The notes under the pieces are model-generated. The model was not told where the DNA came from. It worked only from the letters and a program-made list of their open reading frames with translations, and made no database searches. Source: an uncultured Collinsella sp. (lineage in GTDB: Bacteria > Actinomycetota > Coriobacteriia > Coriobacteriales > Coriobacteriaceae). Taken from it: a DNA stretch of 56,703 nt. The translations under genes and the position numbers were made by a program. Shown in pieces: positions 41,091-49,711 of this stretch; within the stretch, counting starts at the first letter, position 1; every line of letters starts with the position of its first letter. The DNA lies in contig CALBOJ010000133.1 in assembly GCA_937896835.1 (NCBI GenBank), forward strand, positions 1 through 56,703. Direction: 5' to 3'.

Positions 41091-41317
41091 TACGATTCCG
41101 TCCTTCCAACTTTGGTGTTGGTGTCAACGCGTGCGGGGCCGCCCGATGCGGCGCCCATCTCGCGGCTAATCAAATCTTTAAGAAATCCCTGCTTGTTCTC
41201 CTGCGCGGAGAGGAATGACCAAATCTCCTCTTCGGCGGGATAGAACCGCAGGCAGAACTGCTGGGTCTTGTCGTGCTTGTACTTACGATCGGCTCGCTTC
41301 TGAGCTTCTGACGGCAT
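41090..41317 (-). CDS. Small regulator-like protein upstream of the methylase
   Basis: 75 residues, basic N-terminus (SEAQKRADRKYKHDKTQQ) then FCLRFYPAEEEIWSFLSAQENKQGFLKDLI. This resembles small proteins common in mobile elements of gut bacteria, with a possible ribbon-helix-helix-like fold; I name no function. It starts at ATG 41317 with GGGAGG upstream and overlaps the methylase start (TAATG). A palindromic operator overlaps the promoter, suggesting autoregulation of the operon. Confidence 0.7.
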   Translation of the reverse strand: MPSEAQKRADRKYKHDKTQQFCLRFYPAEEEIWSFLSAQENKQGFLKDLISREMGAASGGPARVDTNTKVGRTES

Positions 41318-41356
41318 GGCACCTCCCAAGGACATAGCTTAGCCATAATAGAAATT

Positions 41357-41385
41357 AGTATAGGTCTATACCTAGATTTAGACAA
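41357..41385 (-). promoter_or_regulatory. Promoter and palindromic operator of the methylase operon
   Basis: On the minus strand TTGTCT (41385-41380) and TATACT (41362-41357) are 17 bases apart. GTATAG-GT-CTATAC (41358-41371), a perfect inverted repeat, overlaps the -10 and spacer, so a bound protein would block transcription. Confidence 0.7.
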
Positions 41386-41777
41386 GCAAAATATCGCGAA
41401 TCAGCAGGTAAAGGATGATTTTTAATTAAAGAAACAGAAGCCAACAAATGTAAAAACGGCCTCTAAGACGTTGGGCGTTTTTACGGTTGAGGAAGGTGGA
41501 ACTTGAGAAATGGTCCGCCATGAGCGCTCCCTGCCGCTCATGCATGGAGTGGCAGGGAGCTATTTTTGTTGTATGAGATTGCCGTCTCGCGAGGTCGCAA
41601 TGCCCGATTGGGTGTCGACTTCAGTTGGATCAACCATATGCGCTGCTGCCTGACGCTGTGCGATGCCAGGCGACGAAGGATGTGTCCTATCACGACTGGC
41701 AGTCAGGCACATTCTGGGCTAGTTGCGCACTTGGCTTGGAATGTGCTTGGTTGGCAGTATCGAAATCGCGAGCCCTA
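41386..41777. other. Gene-poor spacer with a plus-strand terminator-like hairpin
   Basis: No convincing gene. At 41526-41567, GCTCCCTGCC/GGCAGGGAGC is followed by TATTTTT on the plus strand, but no plus-strand gene lies upstream, so it may be the remnant of a lost gene. Another hairpin with short stems (AAAAACG/CGTTTTT near 41452-41481) could terminate the AlbA_2 gene on the minus strand. Short plus-strand open frames at 41566-41846 lack a ribosome site or recognised similarity. Confidence 0.4.
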
Positions 41778-43451
41778 TCACTCGACTATGTGCCACTCGG
41801 CAGCCGAAGTGCTTCCAGCGTTGGTGATGTGACCAGCTTTCCGTAGGCTTTGGAGCAGATAGCTTACATGGTCGCCTTTTTGCTTTGCCGTAAGGTCTGC
41901 CGGCAAGGCATGATCCAGCCCCGCGATAATCTCCGCTCTTGAACATGGGCGCACGCGCAGGAGTTCCAAAATCAGTTCCTTGAAGACACTGTTGTCTACG
42001 CCCTTGTTTCGCACATACTCACTGTGGGTGCCGGTGACTGCTGCCACCTCGGCTGAGACCGTCAGCTTGGGGTAACGACCTCTAACGAGGCCCTGTTCAT
42101 GAAGTAGGCGCGACTGTTCTTTTGTGACGGGCAACCCCTTCTGAACGAGGTCCAACAGCAACACTGTCGCCAAATCAAGATTTCGATTGCTTGCGAGAAG
42201 TCGAGAATAGTCCTCGTTGAGTACCGTACCGTACAGCGTCACGGCAACGCGTCCAACCTCAGATAGATCGTAGGTGGGCATTGGTAGCAGGCGGTTACGC
42301 TGAATATCGAAGACGTTGCGAATGCCTATGGCGTTGCGGTCCATCATGCCCGTCTTGTTCATGGCACTTGAAAGCAGAGGATTACGATAGTACGGCGGCT
42401 TGTAACCGCTCGCGAGCGCATTCTCTATCGTCCCGGGGATAAAGGCACCCTCGTTCTTGAATACAAGTTTGTCCTCATACTCGAGAATGTTGATCTTCCC
42501 GGACATCCTGAAATCTTGATGTGCTATGGCGTTATGGAGAAGTTCTCGAATGACTTCGGGACTGTAACGATGCGCTTCGGTGGGAAACAGCGTCTCTTCA
42601 CGGTCGAAGAAGCGATATTTTTCGTTTCTTATCTTTCCCAGGATACGATCGACCTGCAGAATGAAGGGCGGCTCAAAGTGCTCATAGGCCATAGTGGAGC
42701 CGTCGCTCGCGTAGAGCGTCCAAGTGATGCGCGGCTCGATACCACCCAGAAAGACGCTCGATTCCGGTTTGCCCAGAAGAACGAGCGCCGCATTGCTCAC
42801 GTGGCCGTGGATTACAAGCGCCATCTTGCTGAGGATGGATTCTTCATCGAGGCTACGAATGGCTGGCTGGCTTTCTCCGAACTTTTCGACGAATTTGGAG
42901 CACGCAAAGCTAACTGCCTCTGGATCAAGGTCATCGAGGTTTGCCTCGTAGGCAATCTGACGCGACCAGTCGGGTCGACTCTGTCCATAGATGGCGTCGA
43001 GTTTGAACTTGGGCATCTCTACGAGGGATTCATTCTCACGTGACCAGGGGATTCCGTGCCAAGTCGTTGGCGTTGCGAAGCTGCCGGCCGGTATCTGGAA
43101 AGCAATGACTCTCTTGCCATCAACCTCAAGCTCGTAAATCTCTTCGAAAGTCATGCCGTTATTTGTGTATTGGGCGATCTCGTGCTTTAGGCGTCGCAGG
43201 CCGACGCTTGGCGTTTGGGATTCTTTACGGTAAGCGGTCCCCTTTATTTGGCGGTCGTTTGAAATGCCAAAGAAAAGCCATCCACACTCTGCCTTGCGCA
43301 AATTGGCCTCATTGCTGAGGGCGGAGAAATACTTGCCAATGTCCTCGAAATCATAGTTCTGCTTTGCTGCCTTGTATTCGACGACCTCGGTCTCGACGTC
43401 GGCAATGATGCGCAGAAGCAGGGAGGGCATTTCGCTCGGTTTTCGTATCAT
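41778..43451 (-). CDS. AlbA_2 (Schlafen-type) DNA-binding and ATP-binding domain protein
   Basis: 557 residues. The N-terminal part (about 15-135) matches AlbA_2 domains: VEYKAA, KYFSALSNEANLRKAECGWLFFGISNDRQIKG. The middle (about 285-400) matches the associated GHKL-type domain, with SPEVIRELLHNAIAHQDFRMSGKIN. C-terminal winged-helix-like regions follow (about 440-557). Such proteins are often regulators or defence-associated; the role here is unknown. GGAG precedes the ATG at 43451. It lies in the island beside the methylase and has repeated TAATGTAATT motifs upstream. Confidence 0.8.
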   Translation of the reverse strand: MIRKPSEMPSLLLRIIADVETEVVEYKAAKQNYDFEDIGKYFSALSNEANLRKAECGWLFFGISNDRQIKGTAYRKESQTPSVGLRRLKHEIAQYTNNGMTFEEIYELEVDGKRVIAFQIPAGSFATPTTWHGIPWSRENESLVEMPKFKLDAIYGQSRPDWSRQIAYEANLDDLDPEAVSFACSKFVEKFGESQPAIRSLDEESILSKMALVIHGHVSNAALVLLGKPESSVFLGGIEPRITWTLYASDGSTMAYEHFEPPFILQVDRILGKIRNEKYRFFDREETLFPTEAHRYSPEVIRELLHNAIAHQDFRMSGKINILEYEDKLVFKNEGAFIPGTIENALASGYKPPYYRNPLLSSAMNKTGMMDRNAIGIRNVFDIQRNRLLPMPTYDLSEVGRVAVTLYGTVLNEDYSRLLASNRNLDLATVLLLDLVQKGLPVTKEQSRLLHEQGLVRGRYPKLTVSAEVAAVTGTHSEYVRNKGVDNSVFKELILELLRVRPCSRAEIIAGLDHALPADLTAKQKGDHVSYLLQSLRKAGHITNAGSTSAAEWHIVE

Positions 43452-43462
43452 GACACTCCATA

Positions 43463-43646
43463 TAATGTAATTTAATCCGCAACTAATGTAATTATATCTC
43501 TCGCTACATTAGTCAGTCGCACATAAGACTGTAGACCAGCTGTGAGCTCATATATTTCAATGCATATAATGTTTGCGCTTTCCATTGACCTTGCAGGGTA
43601 GCTGCCAGGGGAAACGGCAAACAGTACGTCTCCTTCTAATGTAATT
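43463..43646. promoter_or_regulatory. Repeated TAATGTAATT motifs upstream of the AlbA_2 gene
   Basis: TAATGTAATT occurs perfectly at 43463-43472, 43484-43493 and 43637-43646, the first two 21 bases apart (two helical turns). An inverted ACATTA half-site is at 43506-43511. They lie around TATAAT-like sequences on the minus strand (43491-43496), suggesting operators, perhaps for the AlbA_2 protein itself. Confidence 0.55.
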
Positions 43647-43733
43647 TTGCATGTAGCTTCGCAGATAGCGACTGAAATTGCATTAGTTCACGGAACTATT
43701 GCCGCTTGCTGCGGTGACACCGCAGCCCATTTA

Positions 43734-43747
43734 CGTTGCCCGCTCCA
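43734..43747 (+). repeat. Right attachment-like repeat
   Basis: CGTTGCCCGCTCCA, a perfect 14-base copy of the tRNA-Gly 3' end. The sequence outside a tRNA context here is the expected signature of tRNA-targeted integration. Confidence 0.7.
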
Positions 43748-43849
43748 ATTCCAAAATGTTAGGTTAATGCCTGCTGCCCATACTTGCACCTGCGCACGGT
43801 ACAATGGTTGGGTTACGACCAACGTGCCAATAACCAAAAAGGAGCCGCT

Positions 43850-45196
43850 ATGATCGATCGCTATACCCGCCCGGAGATGGGACACATCTTCTCCCTCGAG
43901 AACAAGTACGCCATTTGGCAGGAGATCGAGGTCCTGGCCTGTGAGGCCCAGGCGGAGCTCGGCAAGATCGGCATTTCTAAAGACGAAGCCCAGTGGATCC
44001 GCGACCATGCTAACTTTGAGAAGGCAAAGGTCGACGAGATCGAGGAGGTCACGCGCCACGACGTCATCGCCTTCCTGACCAACATGAAGGAGTACATCGA
44101 CGCCGATGTTCCCGAGGGCGACCCCAAGCCCAGCCGCTGGGTTCACTATGGCATGACCAGCTCCGATCTGGGCGACACGGCTCTGTGCTACCAGCTCACC
44201 CAGGCCTGCGACCTGATCATCGAGGACGTCAAGAAGCTCGGCGAGATTTGCAAGCGTCGCGCCTTTGAGGAGCGCAACACGCTCTGTGCCGGCCGCACTC
44301 ATGGCATCCACGCCGAGCCGATGACCTTCGGCATGAAGTTCGGCTCTTGGGCCTGGGAACTCAAGCGCGATCTGGATCGCCTTGAGGACGCCCGCAAGAA
44401 TGTTGCCTTCGGTGCCATCTCGGGTGCTGTCGGCACGTACAGCTCCATCGAGCCGTTTGTCGAGGAGTATGTCTGCGAGCACCTGGGCCTGGTTCATGAC
44501 CCGCTGTCCACGCAAGTTATCAGCCGCGACCATCACGCCTATCTCGCCGGCGTTCTTGCCACCACCGCGGCCACCTGTGAGCGCATCGCTACCGAGGTTC
44601 GCAATCTGCAGAAGACTGATACCCTCGAGGCCGAGGAGCCGTTCCGCAAGGGTCAAAAGGGCAGCTCCGCCATGCCGCACAAGCGCAACCCGATCACCAT
44701 GGAGAAGGTCTGCGGTCTGTCGCGCGTCGTGAAGTCCAACGCTCAGGTTGCCTTCGATAACGTCGCCCTGTGGCACGAGCGTGACATTTCGCACTCCTCT
44801 GCCGAGCGTGTCGCCCAGGCCGACAGCTTCATCGCCCTCGACCACATGTTCCAGTGCCTCATCCGCGTTATCGACGGCCTGCAGCTGTACCCTGCCCGCA
44901 TGATGGCCAACCTCAATAAGACCCGCGGCCTCATCTTCTCCTCCAAGGTGCTGCTGGCCCTCGTCGATACGGGCATCACCCGCGAGGACGCGTACGCCAT
45001 TGTGCAGGAGAACGCCATGGCAACCTGGCATGAGGTACAGGATTGTGTCTCCGGCCCCACCTTTAAGGAGCGTCTCGAGGCCGACCCGCGCTGCACCGTC
45101 AGTCAGGAGAAGCTCGACGAGATCTTTGATCCGTGGGACTTCCTCACCCGTATCGACACGGTCTTTGATCGTCTGGAGCAGCTGAGCTTCGAGTAG
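43850..45196 (+). CDS. purB: Adenylosuccinate lyase
   Basis: PurB cleaves adenylosuccinate to AMP and SAICAR to AICAR, releasing fumarate, in purine synthesis. The fumarase/lyase superfamily signature SSAMPHKRNP is intact, with TSSDLGDTALCYQL and AGRTHGIHAEPMTFG. The start at 43850 has AAGGAG upstream. 448 residues. It is the first core gene after the island and is followed by a terminator. Confidence 0.97.
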   Translation: MIDRYTRPEMGHIFSLENKYAIWQEIEVLACEAQAELGKIGISKDEAQWIRDHANFEKAKVDEIEEVTRHDVIAFLTNMKEYIDADVPEGDPKPSRWVHYGMTSSDLGDTALCYQLTQACDLIIEDVKKLGEICKRRAFEERNTLCAGRTHGIHAEPMTFGMKFGSWAWELKRDLDRLEDARKNVAFGAISGAVGTYSSIEPFVEEYVCEHLGLVHDPLSTQVISRDHHAYLAGVLATTAATCERIATEVRNLQKTDTLEAEEPFRKGQKGSSAMPHKRNPITMEKVCGLSRVVKSNAQVAFDNVALWHERDISHSSAERVAQADSFIALDHMFQCLIRVIDGLQLYPARMMANLNKTRGLIFSSKVLLALVDTGITREDAYAIVQENAMATWHEVQDCVSGPTFKERLEADPRCTVSQEKLDEIFDPWDFLTRIDTVFDRLEQLSFE

Positions 45197-45239
45197 GGTT
45201 AACCTAATTCGACCGCTTGCGGATGCATTTCAACCTTTG

Positions 45240-45273
45240 GCGCCTTGCCCGTCTTGGGCGAGGCGCTTTTTTT
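45240..45273 (+). terminator. Terminator of purB
   Basis: GCGCCTTGCCC pairs with GGGCGAGGCGC around GTCTT (one T-G pair), followed by T7. Confidence 0.9.
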
Positions 45274-45337
45274 ACTGTCGCATATGCGCCCGGGTAATAA
45301 AATGAACTCCGACTGCTGTTTCGATGAAAGGGGGCAC

Positions 45338-46174
45338 GTGCCCAGACGCATCAAGCGGGCCACCATCGTCTCGTTTACGCTCATACTCCTTGTTGCCGTC
45401 TGTGCGGGCGCCCTGACGTATACCGTTCGAAGCAGTTCTTCCTCCTCGAATGAAGCCGACAGAGATCTCCCGGTGCTCAAAATCGGCGTTACGGATAACG
45501 ACCCCTATGTGTATGTCGATACCACGGGCGATTACGCCGGTATCGATATTGATATCGCCCGCGAGGCGTGTGAGCGTGCAGGGCTCAAGTCACAGTTTGT
45601 CGATATTGACTGGAACGATCGCGACCGGCTGCTCAAAAACGGTGATATCGATTGCCTGTGGTGTGATTATTCGCCTTGTTATCGCGAGGACAAGTATTAC
45701 TGGACCGAGCCGTATCTAACCCTGACGGTCTCGGTTGCCGCCAAGAAAACGAGTGGCATCAAGTCCTTGGCACATCTCGATGGAAGTAAGACCATTGCGG
45801 TGATTGCGGGTTCGGTGAGTGAACGCCGATTGCTTGCGGGGGATCTGGGGGTCTCGTCGGACGTTCAAATCAAATCATATGGCTCTGCCGAACTCTGCAA
45901 AGCCGCTCTAGCCAAAGGGTACGTTGACTGCTGGATGGCGGATGTCCAGTCGCTTGACCGACTCGTTGCTCAGTATCCCGGCGTTTACCGTGTGTTTGCC
46001 GACAATGTTATGACGGTTGACCTGGGCGTCGCGTTTGATGACAGCTATGAAGGATCGGTCGTAAAGGATCTCAATACCGCGCTGTTCGACATGGATCGAG
46101 ATGGCACGATTGACCGTATTGTGGGCAATTACAAGACAGGAGCGGCGACGGGCGGGCAAGGAGTAAATCAATGA
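45338..46174 (+). CDS. Membrane-anchored solute-binding protein (amino-acid type)
   Basis: About 278 residues: an N-terminal hydrophobic anchor (about 8-28, no clear lipobox), a Ser-rich linker, then a family 3 periplasmic binding-protein domain (VLKIGVTDNDPYVYVD, GDYAGIDIDIAREACERAG, WTEPYLTL). The start is taken as GTG at 45338 with AAAGGGGG upstream; ATGs at 45302 and 45245 have no ribosome site. It shares ATGA with the following diguanylate cyclase, with no transporter genes nearby, so it may act as a ligand sensor for that enzyme rather than for uptake. Ligand unknown. Confidence 0.85.
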   Translation: MPRRIKRATIVSFTLILLVAVCAGALTYTVRSSSSSSNEADRDLPVLKIGVTDNDPYVYVDTTGDYAGIDIDIAREACERAGLKSQFVDIDWNDRDRLLKNGDIDCLWCDYSPCYREDKYYWTEPYLTLTVSVAAKKTSGIKSLAHLDGSKTIAVIAGSVSERRLLAGDLGVSSDVQIKSYGSAELCKAALAKGYVDCWMADVQSLDRLVAQYPGVYRVFADNVMTVDLGVAFDDSYEGSVVKDLNTALFDMDRDGTIDRIVGNYKTGAATGGQGVNQ

Positions 46175-47970
46175 CAAATGATGAGCACCGCTTGAGTCGA
46201 AAGACTCTGACCGTCATAGCTGCCAGCGTTATTGTCAGTGCCGTCTTGTTAGGCCTGTTGTATACGGTTGGAACCCATCGCTGCCTTGAAAAAACGCTTG
46301 GGTTTGGCCAAGAAACCATGGTGTTTTTGGAAAACGCTTGCGAAAAATATGACCGCTACGAACAGGGGAGAAAAACCGAGGCGACGCACGATTTGCTCGC
46401 CGCGGTCGAATCGTTTGCGACGTTCCTGTCCTCTGATCACGTTGAGGTTAACGACGATCTTATCGAGCAATTTGTCCATGCCGAGAACCTTTCGGGGCTG
46501 ATGGTCATGGACTCCGATGGCCATATGACTGCCCACTATGACATCGATGGTCGCGATCCGCTCATGTTGTGGCGAGAGGAGCTGGCCTGTTCGTCGGTCG
46601 TATCGATGTATCATGGTTCCAAAGTGTCCTACTCAACTGTCGTTGAGCGCCGTGGTGTCGTTTTTGCCGTCTGTGCTGTCCCGTATGGCGACGGCGTTGC
46701 CCTGGCATACCGCTCATTTGTTTCCGATACAGCGGACGACTATTCATATACCATAGCCGACGTGCTTTCGAACAGCACCTTCCACCAGGGCCCCACGGTG
46801 CTTGTTATGGAGGGTGCGGAGATTGTCTCGTCCAACAGTGCCGATGCTGACGTGTCGCTCGCCCGACTCCTCACCAGCGCAGGAGTTGAGTGGAAAGACG
46901 ACGGCCTGACGCGCATCGAATATCGAGGAGACAAATGGTACGCCGTACGTGCGGCATGCAAGGACTACCGCCTGTTTGCGCTGTATCCCAAATCTGAGGT
47001 CATGTCTGGCAGGATCACATTTGTTGTCGCTGGCGTCTTGGTGTGCCTTGCGTTTTGGGTCGTGGTGCTGTTGGCACGTAGTATTGCCGATCGTCGCAAC
47101 TTGGCCGAAAAGGACAAGCAGCTTGGCATCATCAATGCCATCAGTTCCACGTATGAGTCGACCTTCCTTTTGCATCTCGACACCCTCGAGATCGAGGGGA
47201 TCAATATGTCGCCGGCGATAGCGAAGATATTTGCCGAGCACAGCGAGGCATATGACTTTATGGACACGGTCTGCCGGGATATCGTGAGCCCCGAAAGCCG
47301 CGAAGCGGTTGTGGGACTCGTAGATATAAGTTCGCTTCGTGAACGTATGGAGGGCGTACCGTACTTGGCTGCCGAGGTGCGAGATTGTCGAGGCGCTTGG
47401 TACTCGCTACAGGTTGTCCCCCAGCATCGCGATGAGCAAGGCCGGCTGGAGTCGGTCGTCGTGGCGACGCACAACATATCGATGGTCAAGCATGCCGAGG
47501 AGCTGTCATATCAAGACAAACTGACGGGGCTTCGCAACCGCAACTATCTTGAATCGCGCGGAGATAGCCTGGTAAACGAGAACTTGCCCGTGAGCGTGAT
47601 TATGTTGGACTGCAATTATCTCAAGCGGACCAACGACATCTATGGTCACGATATGGGGGATGAACTGCTGCGACGGACGGCGTCCGTGCTGCGGCGGGTG
47701 GCTGGTGCGGATTATCTGCCGATGCGCCTTGGCGGCGACGAGTTTTTGCTGGTTTGCCCCCATACTGACAACGAGTCTGCGCTCGGGCTGGAACAGGATC
47801 TTCGTCTCGGTCTTGCCGCGGTAAGTGATGAGGCCCTGACGGTCAGCGCATCGATTGGCATGGCGACCGTCGAGACGGCTGGAAATACGCTGGCCGATGT
47901 ATATCGTGTCGCCGACCACGATATGTATCGGGAGAAGCGCGTGGTCCACGCACAGGGTGCGGACTGCTAA
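46171..47970 (+). CDS. Membrane-bound GGDEF diguanylate cyclase
   Basis: 599 residues. Two hydrophobic segments (about 13-33 and 276-300) enclose an extracytoplasmic sensor domain. A PAS-like region (about 320-430) is followed by the GGDEF domain (about 440-595), with DKLTGLRNR, LDCNYLKRTNDIYGHDMGDELL and intact GGDEF at 521-525, so cyclic di-GMP synthesis is expected. No RxxD product-inhibition site is seen five residues before GGDEF. It overlaps the solute-binding gene by four bases, suggesting the two proteins form a sensor-effector pair. Ligand unknown. Confidence 0.92.
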   Translation: MTNDEHRLSRKTLTVIAASVIVSAVLLGLLYTVGTHRCLEKTLGFGQETMVFLENACEKYDRYEQGRKTEATHDLLAAVESFATFLSSDHVEVNDDLIEQFVHAENLSGLMVMDSDGHMTAHYDIDGRDPLMLWREELACSSVVSMYHGSKVSYSTVVERRGVVFAVCAVPYGDGVALAYRSFVSDTADDYSYTIADVLSNSTFHQGPTVLVMEGAEIVSSNSADADVSLARLLTSAGVEWKDDGLTRIEYRGDKWYAVRAACKDYRLFALYPKSEVMSGRITFVVAGVLVCLAFWVVVLLARSIADRRNLAEKDKQLGIINAISSTYESTFLLHLDTLEIEGINMSPAIAKIFAEHSEAYDFMDTVCRDIVSPESREAVVGLVDISSLRERMEGVPYLAAEVRDCRGAWYSLQVVPQHRDEQGRLESVVVATHNISMVKHAEELSYQDKLTGLRNRNYLESRGDSLVNENLPVSVIMLDCNYLKRTNDIYGHDMGDELLRRTASVLRRVAGADYLPMRLGGDEFLLVCPHTDNESALGLEQDLRLGLAAVSDEALTVSASIGMATVETAGNTLADVYRVADHDMYREKRVVHAQGADC

Positions 47971-48083
47971 TCTTGCCCCCGCGAGTCCATGCATCGTAGG
48001 ATGTTGAATCGGTGCTTGCGATAATAAGTCGGCCCAGGCGGGGATAATAGACGTCTGAAATTTCTTTCTGAGAGGGGATCTCA

Positions 48084-48347
48084 ATGATTAGTTTTGACTA
48101 CAAGCCGCAGGGTGTATGCTCTCGCAATATTCACCTCAATCTCTCTGACGATGGCAGCAAGGTGCTGGGCGTTGAGTTTACCGGCGGCTGTGACGGCAAT
48201 CTCAAGGCAATCTCCAAGTTAGTCGAGGGTGCTCCTGCCGATCGCGTAATCGAGGTTCTCGCCGGTAATACCTGCGGTATGAAAAAGACCTCTTGCGCCG
48301 ATCAGCTTACGCGCGCTATCGAGGCCGCTCGCGCCGAGATCGCCTAA
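48084..48347 (+). CDS. TSCPD-domain protein (TIGR03905 family)
   Basis: 87 residues matching the small TSCPD family, related to the C-terminus of class II ribonucleotide reductase: FTGGCDGNLKAISKLVEG and CGMKKTSCADQLTRAI. The conserved cysteines (in GGC, TCG and TSC) may bind metal. AGAGGGG precedes the ATG. Its stop overlaps the next gene's start (TAATG). Function unknown. Confidence 0.88.
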   Translation: MISFDYKPQGVCSRNIHLNLSDDGSKVLGVEFTGGCDGNLKAISKLVEGAPADRVIEVLAGNTCGMKKTSCADQLTRAIEAARAEIA

Positions 48348-49558
48348 TGGGTATCGCCGACCACATCAAGAATGGAATATCGCGCCGTGGCTTTGTGCTC
48401 GGCGGTGCTGCCGCGGGCGCTGCCACGGTGCTTGCCGGTTGCTCGAAAAAAACGGGCACCAGCGACGATGCCGCCGGCGAGCCGCAGGTTATCAAGGACG
48501 ATTCGAAGATTGTCTCGATCACTGATGAGTACGAAGCTGTTGATATCGATCTTGAGCCGGCGGCGTCGTGGACGCTGCCGCTGGGCACGCTGCTGTACTA
48601 CTGCGATGGCGACTACGCCGCCGCGATGATGGCGCCTGCTTCTGCCCTGCATGCCAATACGCTTGGTGTGCTCAACCTGGGCGATGGCTCGCTTACCACA
48701 TTAATCGAGGATCCTATCGAGGGCACGGGATATGCTTTTTACGATGTCCGTGCCGGCGATGGCGTGTTTGCGTGGGTTGAGATGAACTTTGCCAATTCAT
48801 CGTGGAAGCTCTACGCTCAAAATCTGTCGGGCGCTTCGCTCTCTGGCGACGTGGCTGAGCTCGATCGAGGTGGCAAGGACTATGATCCGCCCCTGTTTAC
48901 GGCGTTCGGGTCATCGGTCATCTGGTATAAAATGCCTTCGGCAGGCGGCAATAAAACGAGTAGTGATTCGTTTTGCTATCGTCGCTCGCTTGATGAATCC
49001 AAGGCCGAGGTAATTTGGAAATCGATGGGCCGCTTTGCATCGGCCCCGCGCGCGAGCGACGGCATTTTGACCATCTCGCCGCGTGTCCGCAACGACGAAG
49101 GCGTCTACTACGGCATAACGGCAATCGATCTGACCGATGGCAACAACACCAAACGTGCCCAGCTAGTCCTTCCCTCGTCAGTCTCGCCTTTCGAGGCCGT
49201 ATATATGGGCGATACCTTCGTGTTTTCTATCGAGGCGACCTATAGTGGCGTGGGCAGCCTGGGCAACATGGGCACGTATATCGGTAATGAGGGAGGGCCA
49301 TACCTCTTTCTGTCCCGCGAGCCGCTCGCATGTGCTGCCGGCAAGAAGAATAAATATCTCGTTAAGGTACAGGCATCGCATTTTCTCATCGACACCTCTG
49401 CCAAGACCTATGGCTCGCTGTTGTCGCCCGACCGCGCTTTGGAATATGGCGATTATCCAGCTACGGCGGGAAAATCGGACTCATTCCTTACGTACGCCAC
49501 GGTGCGCAACAGCCAGGGTGTACCCGAGACGGTCACCGCACGCCTATTCTCTCTTTAA
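48347..49558 (+). CDS. Tat-exported lipoprotein, beta-propeller-like, unknown function
   Basis: 403 residues. The N-terminus has a twin-arginine motif (SRRGFVLGG) followed by a hydrophobic segment and lipobox LAGC (Cys near residue 35), so it is exported by Tat and lipid-anchored. The remainder is rich in beta strands, Asp, Gly and Tyr, and lacks further membrane segments, compatible with a beta-propeller; I recognise no catalytic motif. It starts in the TAATG overlap with the TSCPD gene. Confidence 0.75.
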   Translation: MGIADHIKNGISRRGFVLGGAAAGAATVLAGCSKKTGTSDDAAGEPQVIKDDSKIVSITDEYEAVDIDLEPAASWTLPLGTLLYYCDGDYAAAMMAPASALHANTLGVLNLGDGSLTTLIEDPIEGTGYAFYDVRAGDGVFAWVEMNFANSSWKLYAQNLSGASLSGDVAELDRGGKDYDPPLFTAFGSSVIWYKMPSAGGNKTSSDSFCYRRSLDESKAEVIWKSMGRFASAPRASDGILTISPRVRNDEGVYYGITAIDLTDGNNTKRAQLVLPSSVSPFEAVYMGDTFVFSIEATYSGVGSLGNMGTYIGNEGGPYLFLSREPLACAAGKKNKYLVKVQASHFLIDTSAKTYGSLLSPDRALEYGDYPATAGKSDSFLTYATVRNSQGVPETVTARLFSL

Positions 49559-49619
49559 GCTTAGAGGGGTTAAAAAGGCGCCAACAGGGGAATAAACGCG
49601 TTGTAATTGTGAGTACCGC

Positions 49620-49655
49620 CCGCCGAGCTATCGTACCCATGCGATACCCGGTGGG
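49620..49655. other. Imperfect hairpin upstream of the response regulator
   Basis: GCCCGCCG-TATCG pairs with CGATA-CGGTGGGC with two bulged positions around a short loop. No T run follows. It may be a leader structure or a weak terminator of the lipoprotein gene. Confidence 0.4.
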
Positions 49656-49711
49656 CTCAGGTGCGTTAAAATGAGCTTGTTCTTAGCTAATTGAGACAGG
49701 GGGGCCGTGTT

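Larger units (their letters stand above)
37610..43747. mobile_element. Putative 6.1-kb genomic island in tRNA-Gly, carrying restriction-modification
   Basis: The island is bounded on the left by the tRNA-Gly 3' end (CGTTGCCCGCTCCA, 37596-37609) and on the right by a perfect copy of that 14-mer (43734-43747). Between them lie hsdS, a nuclease-methylase, a small regulator-like gene and an AlbA_2 protein, all on the minus strand. The right part is more A/T-rich than the neighbouring core genes. No integrase or excisionase is present, so it is either decayed or mobilised from outside. Confidence 0.65.

Noticed and set aside
41566..41846. Two overlapping plus-strand frames of 73 and 88 codons in the island
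   Set aside because: No ribosome site or recognisable similarity. They overlap the end of the AlbA_2 gene. A decayed gene cannot be excluded.
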